From Lepeophtheirus salmonis (Eukaryota; Arthropoda; Copepoda; Siphonostomatoida; Caligidae): a stretch of DNA of 64,000 bases. The position numbers and the translations under genes were made by a program. Below are positions 11,974 through 23,664 of the stretch, piece by piece. The DNA is taken from contig NC_052136.2 of assembly GCF_016086655.4 (NCBI RefSeq), forward strand, positions 48,848,492 through 48,912,491, written 5' to 3'. Below the pieces are notes generated by a model. The model saw nothing but the letters and a program-made list of their open reading frames with translations. It ran no database searches and was not told where the DNA came from. Within the stretch, counting starts at the first letter, position 1. Each line of letters opens with the position of its first letter.

Positions 11974-14121
11974 ATCTAAGCAATTGCAAGCCAAGAGAAA
12001 AAGAGTAAAACGTTGCTCTGACTTTATTTTTAACCGCTTCTATTAAAATTTTGAAAAAGACAACATCAGAAAATATATTTGCCATTAAAAACCCGTTGTT
12101 AGCTCGGATCCAACATTCATAACGTCCCAGGAAATGTTCATCTGATTTTTTTTGTATTATTCTTTCACATACCATATACAAAATTCCACCAAAGATTAAT
12201 AATATATACTGCAAAAAGCAAATCAATAAAAACAGAGTTTTTTCCAGTTATTTAAAACAGCATAAGACTCATCTTTATAAACTACAATATAAAATGTGTA
12301 CAGTTTAAAGTTCCATTGTTTCTATATATCTTGCGATTTTTTTGACTTAGTTTCAATTATTGTGTGTATGTATAATTATATCGGTTTTTAGGGAGATTGT
12401 AAAAGGGGAAACGCTTGAAGGAAATACTTTGTAACTTCTAAGAGTTATTCGTTCTAAAACTCATAAAATAATTTATTCTATTATTTGCATTTATATAATT
12501 ATAAAAAGTTGTAGGTTTTGAAAATAAGTATCAAATGGTTAATAATTACCAGTCAAAAAATATGTTATTATTGATGATTTTGCCTATACAAGGAATATAA
12601 AGAATTCTACAAAATAAAATATTTCACTAAATATTTATGACAGCAGATAATTTAGCAAACGAAAATTGCTTCGAAGTACGTCGTTATAGAGGCCAAAAAA
12701 ATTGTTTTGGGTTTTGGAATCGGACTCAGATCGTTATAGTTTAACTAATTAGGTCAAAGTTTGTTCTGGATTGGGTTCGTTTTAAAAGTTTGGCTTCATT
12801 TGATACTAGGCCATTTCATTAAGTAAAAATGGCGGGTTTTTTACTTGTCATTCTTATTGACCTATTTTTTAAGAAAATGAAATTTCGTTCGAGATAGGCT
12901 CAGAAAAATTCACTATAACAGAACCGAAACAAAATACCAGTAAAAAAGCCAGTGCATATTCTTTATTTTAGTCAAATAATGTTTCATATTTAATTATTAT
13001 CTATGTCCAATACTCAATTTTGTTCAGAATGACAAATATTTTTGCTCGTTTAAATAATTATATTTTAACAAACATTAACTGTATATATACCAAAAATTAT
13101 TATATATATTGGTAATTGCATGGCTTCCGGAAAATAGGATGTAGTAATGAAGGGAACATTAATTAGCGCATGTGCAGTAATTTTACTCATTACTTCACCA
13201 TAATAAAACATTATATTATCTTTATAACCCAGCATACTCATTAATATAATGCAGATATTATATACTTTGAAAAGTATCATAATCAGTGCATGCTATTGCA
13301 TTCAGTATAATCATCTTAAATTATAAGCCTTTTATTTTAGGAATTATATGAGTTAGATAATATAAGGAATATAAATTTCTTAAAGGATTTATGTACGCAA
13401 TACTTAATTAAGGAATAGCATTAACGGTCGCATCAAATTTTTTAAAGAACACAAACTCTAATGTATGTATTTTTACATTGTTTGTTGATTGCTAAATCAC
13501 GCTGGGTACTGTCGCTTTCAATTATTTTACCGCGGGATTTTTTGCTTTAGTATATTTTCTACTAGAATCCATTTTGCCTCAAGGATATTTCGTTTTAATA
13601 AATAAATGAACAAGGTTTTAACATCGTTATTTTAACTTTTGTTTGAATTCATTTTCTCTTTGAATTTTTTAATCTAAATATTTAATGTTTAATACTATAC
13701 ATGGAAATAAATGGTTATTTTTCTGTTAGAAAAAAGACATAATTACGTCGCAAAATTTCAATACATACATACTATCAAAATTTCACGATTTAATAAGTTT
13801 AAGCCAGAGAAACAAAGAAATTTTATACTCAACCTTATTATAATTACTCAACCTCAAATATATTTTTTTTTGCGGTAAAGTGTTCCTTTCAGAAAACTGT
13901 TCATACAGAATACGATTTTTAATATAAAAAGGGAGAGAAAGAAGGGAATAAGGAAAATAGATTCGAACATAAAAGCCCTTTTTATACAAATTGCTTAATG
14001 GAAAAAAAACTTACATGGTATTATATACATGATGACATTCACAAATTCATTTGTTTTATTTTCATTCTCATTTCCAACAGTATTTTCTCCAAAAATCCCA
14101 ACTGGTCATTCATCGTGAAGC
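11974..14121. other. Gene-free AT-rich stretch
   Basis: No recognised gene or element. The ORFs at 11918-12226 (which overlaps the hAT end), 13065-13280 and 13783-13989 on the minus strand carry no family signature. A GC-richer patch at about 12660-12790 is unexplained. Confidence 0.4.
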
Positions 14122-14738
14122 AATACAACTATTGAATGATGGAAAAACATCCCAGTATAGAACCATTCTAATGTACTATAATACACCCTGTCCTACAGGT
14201 TGTGTAAGTTAACTTATGGTCCCCAAGCCAAGTTAAATTTATCTGCCGCTGCTTCCATCAGCATCAAGGAACCTTTTTTAATATCCCAAAAAAAGTTTTT
14301 ACAGGTAAATTTTGGGCCCGAGAAAGATTAGCTTCACAACCCCTGCGTTTCTAAGCAACAAAGAACCCATCTATTATGCTATAATAAACCTTGGCCCACA
14401 GGTTGTGTAGGTATATTGCTGGGCCCTGGTGTACGTTAAATTTATCCAACGTCGCTTCCTTGAGCATCATGGAATCCTTATAATTTCTTAAAATTCACCC
14501 CTGGTCCTCAGGTTGTAAAGGTGAAGTATTGGCCCGAAAATTATTTCAAATCCACCGCCACCACGTTTCTAAGCACAAAGGATATAAGGGGCTCCTTATT
14601 GCTCAGGAAGCGGAGGGGGATAAATTTAACTTGGCTTGGGGCCCAGCAGTTCACCTATACAACTTGTAGGTACAGTTGTATTATGGAATATTAGAAGAGT
14701 TCTATCCTGACATGTTTTTTATTATTCTATTGTTTGAT
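14122..14738. repeat. Fold-back element with tandem and inverted modules
   Basis: The left arm (about 14122-14280) matches the reverse complement of the right arm (about 14590-14738) over roughly 140 bp. It includes an identical block CCCCAAGCCAAGTTAAATTT and the flanking AAAACAT...GGATAGAA-type outer ends. A direct, diverged copy of the same arm lies at about 14365-14480 (compare CTACAGGTTGTGTAAG with CCACAGGTTGTGTAGG), at an offset of about 202 bp. A second module, containing GGGCCCGA and CGTTTCTAAGCA, occurs at about 14298-14368 and again at about 14508-14592. The order is therefore A-B-A'-B'-inverted A. It codes for nothing recognisable. It looks like a non-autonomous fold-back or MITE-type element of unknown class. 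Confidence 0.7.
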
Positions 14739-16559
14739 TGCCCAAGTAAAATATAGATTGCAACGAAAGTGTACACGATAATATTGTCTTGCAATGAAAT
14801 TACTCACATTCATATTGGTTACAAGGATGTCGCTTCGAAATAATATAAACCTACAATTTTGTCCCTCATCTTTTTACCAAAATCATTTTAAAATGAACCG
14901 TATATATCTTCCATTTGAAAATTAAAGTTATTTGGCTCTAGATTTGTGCAATATTTTAGAATCATAATTTGTACGTTAATATTTTTAGTCTATGACATAG
15001 TCATTTTTATTTCATCACTCAAACTTTCAATCAACATGAAATAATCTATATAATATATCATAATTTCTTCAATAATTATGATAAGTATGAGATTGGTTTA
15101 TTTTGAACACAATTAAGAATAAAAGTAATTATACTTATATGGGACATTGTAAAAACAGCAAGAAGAACTAATAAAAATATTAGGTTTTTAATAAAATACA
15201 CAACTCCAAAAGATAGGAAAATATTATTTATAAATAAATTTAGGTAAAAAACAACAAATTTAAATCCACGTGATTTAATAAATAAATGTTTAACAAGTTG
15301 ATAGTATTTTTGTAAATTAAATTATTTAAAGTTCACTTTAGTAGTGTATGTAAGCATCATTTTAACATTTTATGTACAAAGAGTGTCTTAAATCGAGAAG
15401 ATGATATATTGAATTACATTATTACGGCCCTATTAAAAAATTAAATCAATTACATAGTTTTGTTCGTATTAGATTATGTCTTAACACATTTTTACATGTA
15501 AATATTGTCAAACAATTGCAAAATATCTAATTCAATGTGGTTTCTTTGTTTTGAACAATTTAGTAGACCTATTGTCACTGAAAAGAAAATACAATGTCTT
15601 TCATTATATTTACAGAAGGGAGTCCTTGTTGAGTCTGGAAACTGCATGGCCTTCCCTTCCAGCTTAGTTCACAGGTTAAAGTCAAAATGGTTAAGATCAT
15701 GTTAAGGGCCTAGTTCTTCTAAAAAAAAAATAGGCTAAAGAAAAATGTACTATTTTTGATATTTTTACACACAGTACTCTTAACCTAAAGATCTAATAGG
15801 ATTTTAATACTGGACCATTCTGTAAAAGATACATTTTAAAACCTTTTTTCATTTAATATATTTTATTCATTGAAATGACAATTTAACAATTTTTAATACA
15901 TAAGAGTTTCTTTTTGGGGGCATTAATAAATGTAAGTAAATGCATACAATGCTTATTGACACTCTTTAAAAAAATAGTGTGACCATTAATCATTGGAAAA
16001 AAATATAATAACGATCCAAAGAACTTATTTAAGTGTCATATTTGAGAAAATATTTTTATCGTTTCATTGAGTAATTGACATGTTTGTTTTTCTTTGAAAA
16101 AAAACCAAGAATATTTTTCTGTTTATTGTCGTTAATAATAATAAAATTTTGCTATTACGAATCTGTCAAATACGATGTTTAAAAAAATTTAGACTTAGAC
16201 ATATGTATTTTCATACAAAATACATTATGAACAAAACATCTTAATGACTTTGTTTTTTATGTCTCTGTACATTAAAAGCTGTAGTAAGATTCGTGCAATT
16301 ATATCAAAGATGTTTTCAATTAATGTCATAAATACAATGGATAAAAGTGTCGTTAGAAGGTTATATTCGAAGAAAATAAAATCAGTTTCAAAATCCATCT
16401 CTACACGTCTACTAATAATGTTGTCTGGTCCTTAAGAAAAACCATGGTGTTGTTCCATTCAGAAATGTTCATTCCAGTCCAACTTGTAGGTTCTTAAAGA
16501 AGGTAAAATATAGCACTCGTGACGTCATTGGTGGTTTACTTTTTTAAATGTATCGACAA
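14739..16559. other. AT-rich stretch with a lone TIR-like end
   Basis: There is no recognised gene. The sequence GGATTTTAATACTGGACCATTCTG at about 15799-15822, followed by TA, resembles the TIR of the 5620 mariner family with a three-base insertion; no partner end was found. A 66-codon ORF at 15505-15705 has a GC-richer 3' half (about 15615-15700) preceded by TTTACAG, which could be an exon or repeat remnant. It is unrecognised. Confidence 0.35.
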
Positions 16560-18444
16560 TCCAACACTTTTCTTGAAAATATGGCGAATAAATTATAAAC
16601 AAGCCAGATTTACATCTGTTGTAGCTTTCATGAGTCTCCAGGCTTCAACAGCAGAGCCACTTCTGTCGTGTTAAATATATGGCGCCCCCTTTCCTTTATA
16701 TAATTCTCCCTCCATACCCAGTTTTTATTGCTTCAAGAGATCAACTCTTTCAATGCTCTTGCTATATTTAGAAACTCTATGAAGAAATGTCAGATTCATA
16801 TAATTTCCATGGATCCATGAATAAAAGTGTATAGCGAGTTTCCTTTTTTTTTAAATTCATAATTCATAAGAAAGTGAAAGACATCACTAGTCTTTTAAGT
16901 CCTACTATATTTATTTGAAATTATAAAAGAGTATATTTATTGATATTTCCCCCATTTCATCAATTGAATAAATAAGGTCCCCATCAGAAGTTAAAAGATT
17001 TGTGCAGCATTGACAAATTTTTTTATAAGAGAGTGAATGACATAATCACATATAAAATAAACAAGTGGCTCAATTCCATCCGGAGACTCAAGTTCTGCGT
17101 TTTTGAAATGAGGAAACATTCACTTCAATTGCTCCATTTGATTCCTCGACACCCACAAAATTTCCATTCAAGGACTTTAAAGAGTTGATTCTAAATTTTA
17201 TTAGTTGACTAACACAATTTTTATTTATCCAAAAAATGCCCTACAACTGATATAACAGTTGCCCCTCAAAAGTTGTCTGTATCATCCTAAGCGTCTTTCT
17301 ATTGGGTTTGAATTGAGTTTACGAAGAAACATGAATTTGACCATCTTTTTATCCAACAAATAATTAAATAAATGACCAAGTTGAGTTAAAGTTTGATAAG
17401 ATGCAAGAAACGTCTCTGAATAGACACCACCTCCATGCTCCCTAGAATGTACCTCACAGCATTTAATCCACTCTGCAATGTTCATTAAAAATTGGATTTG
17501 CTCTTTTTGATTATCCCTTTTATGGTTATACATGGAGTTAGAATAAACAACGATACAGTTCCAAAACGTTTCAGTTTATATAAAACTTGAAATGTTTTTT
17601 TGCACTGTATAATTTTTTCATCATGTGAAACATAACGATTATGGGCGTTAAGAGAAACTTCGTGGAAAAACCTCACTGACAATCCAAATTTATCTTTTCT
17701 ATCACTTGAGGGGAAATGACTTTATAATTAAGCTTGTAAGCTATTTTCAGTAGATGATCAAGCTCCATATCGTAGATTTGGTTCAAATCTAGATAATCAA
17801 CTTCAAGGATCAAATTTTTATCTTGAAAGGAAGGACAAGTAAACTTCACATAGCTTCTTAAGTTGTTGTAATAATATTTAAAAATGTGTAAATAATCGCA
17901 GGGCAGGATTATTTTTTATTCCGATAAGAAAAAAGGGTTTATAATATATGTTGGAGCAGTTCCATTTCCTATTTTATACGAATATAACTTTTGTTGCAAC
18001 TTGGTCCAAGAAAACTTCAGTACTTACTTTAATAATCTTCATATAATTTTCTTTGATAAACGATGACTTAATGCAATTTATAGGCAACATAGCCGCCATA
18101 TAACTCTAGTTTCCAAAAGTACCTTCCATGATAAAGTAAAGCAAAGTTTTGGAATAGTTTCCACCATGTTCACATTTAAAAAAATTACTATAACTGAATT
18201 TTACTCGCTGCGCGGAAAAAACATAGTCAATCATTTATTGAAACAAATGTCTCTTTTTTACTAATTGATTCATGTCTTGATTTGAGATAATCAATTGTAG
18301 AATTTGCAACTCCTCCATAATAAAACAAAATACTTGTTAAACTCTTAATATGGGTTATTGATGGTAAGAAAATTAATCTAGACTTCGTAATTAGTTCGTA
18401 AAAGTCAGGGCTGGAATTCTTACACAGCTTTGAAAGTTCTAATA
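16560..18444 (-). pseudogene. P-element/THAP9-like transposase relic, main part
   Basis: Read on the minus strand from 18444 downwards, ordered blocks match a P-element-like transposase as I remember the family. They are ELITKSRLIFLPSITHIKSL and YLKSRHESISKKETFV (18227-18400), a DEVY-type segment reading FSAQRVKFSYSNFFK with HGGNYSKTLLYFIMEG (about 18110-18220), DYLHIFKYYYNNL (about 17880), LDLNQIYDMELDHLLKIAYK (about 17725-17785), FHEVSLNAHNRYVSHDEKI (17620-17680), GGGVYSETFLASYQTL (about 17390-17440) and LNSNPIERRLG with YRQL just after it (about 17270-17320). The C-terminal YFICDYVIHSLYKKIC follows near 17000-17060. The start-proximal part lies beyond the mariner insertion, at 19652-20090. 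Several stops and frameshifts are present. The N-terminal THAP zinc finger was not found. Confidence 0.75.
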
Positions 18445-19651
18445 CCGGACCGTGCAAAATTATTTACCGATGATGAAACTTTTGAGAGTTTTTGTGGCAA
18501 CCAATCTGATTGTTTCGTATTTTTACTGTTAAAATAAACAAAAATCCTTCCTGTGAGAGCGTAACAACTTCCACACGTGAGACCATGTCCAATCACGAAA
18601 CAAAGACGATCGAAATTGCAGCCTTCCTCCGAACGGGAGTGCCTCATAACAACAATGATGAACAGATTTGGCCTCTTAAAGACAATTTACAACGTTTCCA
18701 AGCACTTGGTTGCTGGGGGTGATCTCAAGCATTTTCCTGGGGTGCCAGGAAGCCCACTGTCTCAACAAGGCAAGTAAAGGCAGTGTTCAAGAGGACTCCC
18801 AACAGGTCCATTACCGACATGGTCAGAAAGATGGGAACGTCCACATCAACTGTTTCAAGGGCATTGAAAAGGGCTGGGAGAAAAGTCCCTGAGGCGTACT
18901 GAACGCCCTCTGCTAACTGAACGTCAGCGAGAAGTCAGACTTGAGCGTGCCAAGAAAATCTTGTATGATATCAAGAGCTCATCTGGACGCATCATCATTT
19001 TTTCAAATGATAAAACTTTTACGGTCGATCCTGTTTTCAACAGGCAAAATGACCGTGTTGTGAGCTTTGGAGATGTGCAAGATAAGAACCGCTATGTGGC
19101 AACAACAAAGCACCCTGCTTCGATGATGATGTTGGGTCTCGTGGTCTCCAACGGGAAGGCCATGAAGCCGGTATGGTTCCCAACTGGCTACAGATTAACA
19201 GTGGAGGATTATGTGAAGATTCAAAATGGAGCACCCGCCCACACTTCCTAGAAAGCTCAGGAGTGGCTCAAGGACAACATGAGCTTTTGACCCAAGGACT
19301 ACTGGCCCCCTCAGAGCCCAGATCTGAACCCACTAGACTTCTCTATCTAGGCGCACGTGGAGACCAAGGCCTGCAAAAAACGACACAAGAACATAAATGC
19401 GTTAAAGGCTGTTGTCAACAAGGCCTGGGCCTCCATGGACCCCGACTACATCCAGCAAGTCTGTGGCAGCTTCAGACGTTGCCTAACCAGTGTCATTGAG
19501 TCAAATGGTGGCTACATTGATTAAATTTGATCACAAACAATTTATTATTCTAAAAATGTATGAATAAATTGTTTCTCAAGTCATTCGAAATGCCATTATT
19601 GTCCGCGATATGTTCTGAACAAAAATCGGTGAATAATTCTGCACGGCCAAG
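18445..19651. mobile_element. Mariner-like element, 1207 bp, inserted in the P-like relic
   Basis: The left TIR CCGGACCGTGCAAAATTATT, continuing TACCGAT, matches the reverse complement of the right end, CTTGGCCGTGCAGAATTATT continuing CACCGAT, over about 27 bp. TA flanks both ends (18443-18444 and 19652-19653). The length is close to a full element, allowing for a small internal deletion. It interrupts a minus-strand P-like transposase whose frame continues on the far side. Confidence 0.92.
18520..19524 (+). pseudogene. Mariner/maT-like transposase, frameshifted
   Basis: The plus strand encodes a degraded mariner-type transposase. It reads MSNHETKTIEIAAFLRTG (first HTH, about 18584), RTPTRSITDMVRKMGTS across frameshifts (second HTH, about 18800), LLTERQREVRLERAKKI (about 18910-18960), IIIFSNDKTFTVDPVFNRQN (18989-19048), GLVVSNGKAMKPVWFPTG (about 19135-19190), QNGAPAHTS (about 19220-19250), WPPQSPDLNPLDFSI (about 19300-19350) and a C-terminus SNGGYID ending in TAA at 19522-19524. 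A short deletion joins VEDYVKI to QNGAPAH. The second catalytic Asp is Asn (QNG for QDG), and stops follow HTS and MSF. About 36 residues separate the second and third catalytic positions in the readable frame, nearer to the maT group than to classic DD34D. It is inactive. Confidence 0.9.
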
Positions 19652-20090
19652 TAATGTTGCTGAGTATCTTTGTCTGCTCACTCTAACAGAGAATAAATGG
19701 AGATCCTAAATAATGAATTCAAAATGATTGAAGAAATACGATTCTTGCTCATAAAAAGATAATTTCAAAAGTTTAATTGCATAATTTAAACTTGATGACG
19801 AAGAAAAATATGGCTTACTTGGATGTTAGATACAGGTAAAACCATTGGGGAAAATTGAGTCAGAAAAATAGTAATTCACTTTCCAGCCATGTAAACTAGT
19901 ATGCAGAAGATTGTTTTTATATAGAGGAAAAAAAATGTGTATGCTTAATTCGATATTTTATGAATGTCTTCCAGAAAACATGGTTTATCCAGCTTATCCT
20001 TAATATATTTGACTTTTGTGATAATGTCTCCTTTTTAAAAAATGGTGATTTCAATTATTAAGACAACTTTTATCACGTTCAAATCTGTTA
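19652..20090 (-). pseudogene. P-element/THAP9-like transposase relic, upstream part
   Basis: On the minus strand, NYAIKLLKLSFYEQESYFF is followed, after one stop, by DLHLFSVRVSRQRYSATL, which ends at the TA where the mariner is inserted. Across that TA the same frame continues as ELSKLCKNSS. In P-like transposases this region (RRRYSxxL, then SPxAYxxL) precedes the catalytic core, so both sides belong to one gene. Farther upstream, KYIKDKLDKPCFLEDIHK (about 19960-20015) may be more of it, with lower certainty. Confidence 0.65.
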
Positions 20091-22984
20091 AAAAAATTAT
20101 TAATGGTAATCATAGTTGTGAAGTTTTTGTAATTTCAACCAACCCTACTAAATCCTACTAATTAGTATATTACTATGGTCTTTCTAATATATTATATATA
20201 AAATAATCTGAAAAAATGTTTAAAGACTTCCTAAGATATTTCAATTAACTAAAGAAGCTAATTCAGGAACTTTATAGAACCCTAGAACATCAGGAAAACT
20301 TTTTGGGACTGCATTTACTTTGACTCATTTTCTTTTGGATAGGTTCGTGTCTTCGGTTTCAAAAATAATTTGTATACTTCTAGATAAGATCACCCTGTAT
20401 TTAAGAAGGAATAAAGAAAATCAATTAGAAATTTTTAATTATTTTCCTATATTAGATTTGTGTTAACGCACCAAAATAATCAAAATACCCTTGCTTGTAA
20501 ATTTACTTACAAAATGTAAAAATATATATTTCATATGTACATATATATTATTACCATTTCAACAATAAATTTCTGATCATTTTTGGATTAAAAAGTTGCA
20601 ACCAAATTAGTTTGCAATTGAACTAAACCACCATATACTTTTTTTATATAAAAGTTTTTACAGGGTAATTATAATGTATTTTTTGTTGACTGTTCCTTAA
20701 TTAAATATATACTTACATTTAGAAGTATCATTGAATTCTATTCCGTCGATAAATATATTTCATCATTATTAAAAATCTTATCAATGTCACTAAATATGTA
20801 AATATACTCATAAAAAACCACCAGAATTAAAGAAAATTTCACATTATTTAATTATATATTTATAATTAAACTGTCAAGTTTTATTTGAATCTGGTCAAAC
20901 TTTGTTATTCAAAGACGTGCGTTATCTAAAAGTGATCTGAATAGATATTAATCAGCAATTTTAATTCCTTTTTTAAAAGTTTTTCTAATAATAATAATGC
21001 AATATGCTAATAAATATCAGCAATCATTATTGTTAACAAATAATATCCTATGAAACACCTAATCCAAGAGAATAAAACTTTTATGAAATTTAAGACATTT
21101 AAAACTTTTATATAGCGATAATAAAATATTATATATATATAAATAACAATGCCTAGTAAAATAACTAAACCATTAGTTTTATGATTTACGAACTGAAAGA
21201 TTCAGCTACAACAACTCAATTTTAATTTAATAATTAACTTAATATGTCACTAAAATTCAACTTGACTAAGATTTGAGTCAATTTAGCGCAAACTAAATAT
21301 CTTTCTAAAAACGGGAGACAAGAAAGTCGAAAAAATCATAAAACGAAAAACATGAATGAATACATGAAAAGTCACACGTTCAATCAAAAAATAACTATGG
21401 ATTGGACTTTTGTGGAGTGCAATTGGAATTAAACTCCGGTATGTCTCTACAAAGCTCAAATTTTTAAAATAATACGAGTCAAAAGATGAAGGAATAATCA
21501 AACCTTAAATCAATTGAAATGTTAGTTGGATCTTTTCTTAGAAATTATTTTGTGCATTAATATTTCATATTACTCAGCCTAAGAGTTCATTTTTCGTAAG
21601 CTTTATCAATTACAAGAAAATTCCGAAAAACCCATTGTAACAAGTGAGTCAGATTTTAAAGAATTTTATTGTTTCTTAATTTTTGACTATGATATAAACA
21701 TACATAACAAAAGTTATCATTTCTTGAAAAAAATCCAAATATTAAAGGGTCTTCTAGAATGGCTTATTTTTACCTCAGCTTACGAATTTAATTATAAATT
21801 TTAAATATATTTGATAATAATTTGCTATTATTCCTAATTTAGACCGAGGGCTTCTTTAGCCTTTCTTTTATCTTATATATATATATGTTGTGTTCAAGTT
21901 GCAATGTATGTATAACTTGCAACTTATATAAGCAAATTGTAATAATTTCAATTTTTTTGTCTTAAAATGTATTATTTAATGACAACATTTGTCATTCATA
22001 TTACCAACTAAAAATATATAATATAATTTCCTGTTCATCAATTAACATTTCATGGTTATTATTTATTTATGTTTAATATCATTATGGTAGTTGTACTTTA
22101 TAATCTGGCTAAAAATAGTTATGTTTTAATATTTTTATTAAAATACTGAAGAATGATGTCCATCGTCCATATAAAATTCAAATAAGCCACCTTCCCCCTC
22201 AATTGATGAAAGCTAAAAATGCCCTGATTTAGACCTACTAAAAGTATTTAGGATTCTTATAAAAATTGGCAAACATTATTGGGAAAAGATGTCACGGGTT
22301 GATATTTGCTTTTTTTTTTTTTTTTTTGCAAAGATTGTTCAATACAATGGTTTTATGTACAATACAGACGTTTCCTAGAGATTTCGAACAGAACTTCAAA
22401 ATTTAAGGACTGCTCCATCCCTAGTCTAAGATTTTCTTAAACAATGACTATTTATCCACATAAAAGTCAAGCAATCACTTTGTCACATAGAATCATTAAT
22501 TTTATTTTATTTACTACTTATTTTAACAGCTACAATGAGTACAAGCCATAAATTAGTACATTCATTTAGACTAATATTCTAAGTAAACCATTAAATACTA
22601 TTGTAAATTATTTTAAGTTAATGAAAACCATTAATATCAAAGGTAATTACAAATTTATTTTTAGTAAATGCAGTTTTTCCTATAATTAATACAATTTCTC
22701 CTGACACTAATATCACAGAAGGTATTCAACTTGACCGATAAAAATATATAATTTCATTTGTTTAACTAATGGAACCAATTAGAACAACAAAGTATTAGCG
22801 AAAGTTAGCCATTGGATACAGTGGTAGTCTTAGACCAAAAGTGTGATATAAGGATTGTTATTCAAGCCTTCATTATTCCAAATCGAGTAAGTCGATCCAA
22901 GAGGAGACATACCTTCCCAAGGGATAAAAGTAGAGCTCCAATAAAACTACAATATTTATGAAATTATAAACTTTACAGCTCGAT
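20091..22984. other. Gene-free AT-rich stretch
   Basis: No recognised gene. A short sequence at 20374-20396, reading TACAGGGTGATC in reverse complement, looks like a lone mariner-type end beside TA. Poly-T lies at about 22311-22327. ORF 21283-21501 (minus) is unrecognised. The region just upstream of 22985 may be 5' sequence of the LINE that follows. Confidence 0.4.
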
Positions 22985-23660
22985 GCTGTGCCTATTATAC
23001 TTCAATGTCAATTCTATTTCCAACGTCCAACGGGCAACGAAAGTGTATAATTATTTACGTTCACTCGGTTTCCCAGATATAATCTACCTATTAGATAAAA
23101 ATATTGATGATATAAGGACAATATTTAATTAAGTCCCTAACACTCACTGTCACTACATATCAAGATACACTAGAGTGGATTCCTATATGGTAAGAGGTAT
23201 CATAGTCTTGATTAATGAAGAATATAACCATTTACTAAAATATGTAGTTCTACATGGAAATTTCATTGCAGTTGAAATTGATTTCTTAGGCCAAAGTGTC
23301 GACTTATTTGAGATTCCGGCCCAACAGGCATAGTATAACCTAATTTTTTGATGTGGCCTTTAGTAAGCGTACATTTGAGAGAGATGTAATAATTGTGGGG
23401 GACTTGAACATAAAAAGATATTCGAGAAGAGACGTAGTAGGGTACAAGGACTCTATAAATAAAAAGGATGCATTGAATATTGAAAACTTTATACAACAAC
23501 TTTGTCTAAAAGATCTGGTACTTAATTTTAAAAAAAGTCTCCCAAAATGACATATAGAGGTATATCTAAGTCGAAGAAAACACAAGGACGGATAGACTAT
23601 GTTCTATTATTGCCCTCCATTGCTGCCCTTCTAAGATATTTTGAGTGCATCTTTAGTTTT
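22985..23660 (+). pseudogene. LINE endonuclease domain fragment
   Basis: The plus strand reads KVYNYLRSLGFPDIIYLLDK (about 23040-23100), then DSYMVRGIIVLINEEYNHLL (about 23178-23240), HGNFIAVEIDFLGQSVDLFE, VIIVGDLNIKRYSRR (23384-23430), ALNIENFIQQLCLKDLVLNF, and finally KTQGRIDYVLLLPS (about 23580-23620). This is the order of the apurinic-like endonuclease of non-LTR retrotransposons: a QET-like position (here LLDK), GDxN, then RIDYxxxS. Frameshifts are present, the catalytic Glu of the QET motif is lost, and the terminal SDH motif and the reverse transcriptase are absent. It ends abruptly against a second LINE in opposite orientation. Confidence 0.75.
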
Positions 23661-23664
23661 AGAT

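Noticed and set aside
13955..13970. GATTCGAAC resembling a tRNA T-arm
   Set aside because: No matching acceptor stem, D-arm or anticodon arm could be found around it on either strand.
19037..19499. Extra ORFs on both strands inside the 18445 mariner
   Set aside because: They are shadow frames; the real frame is set by the FTVDP, GLVVSNGK and SPDLNPLD motifs.
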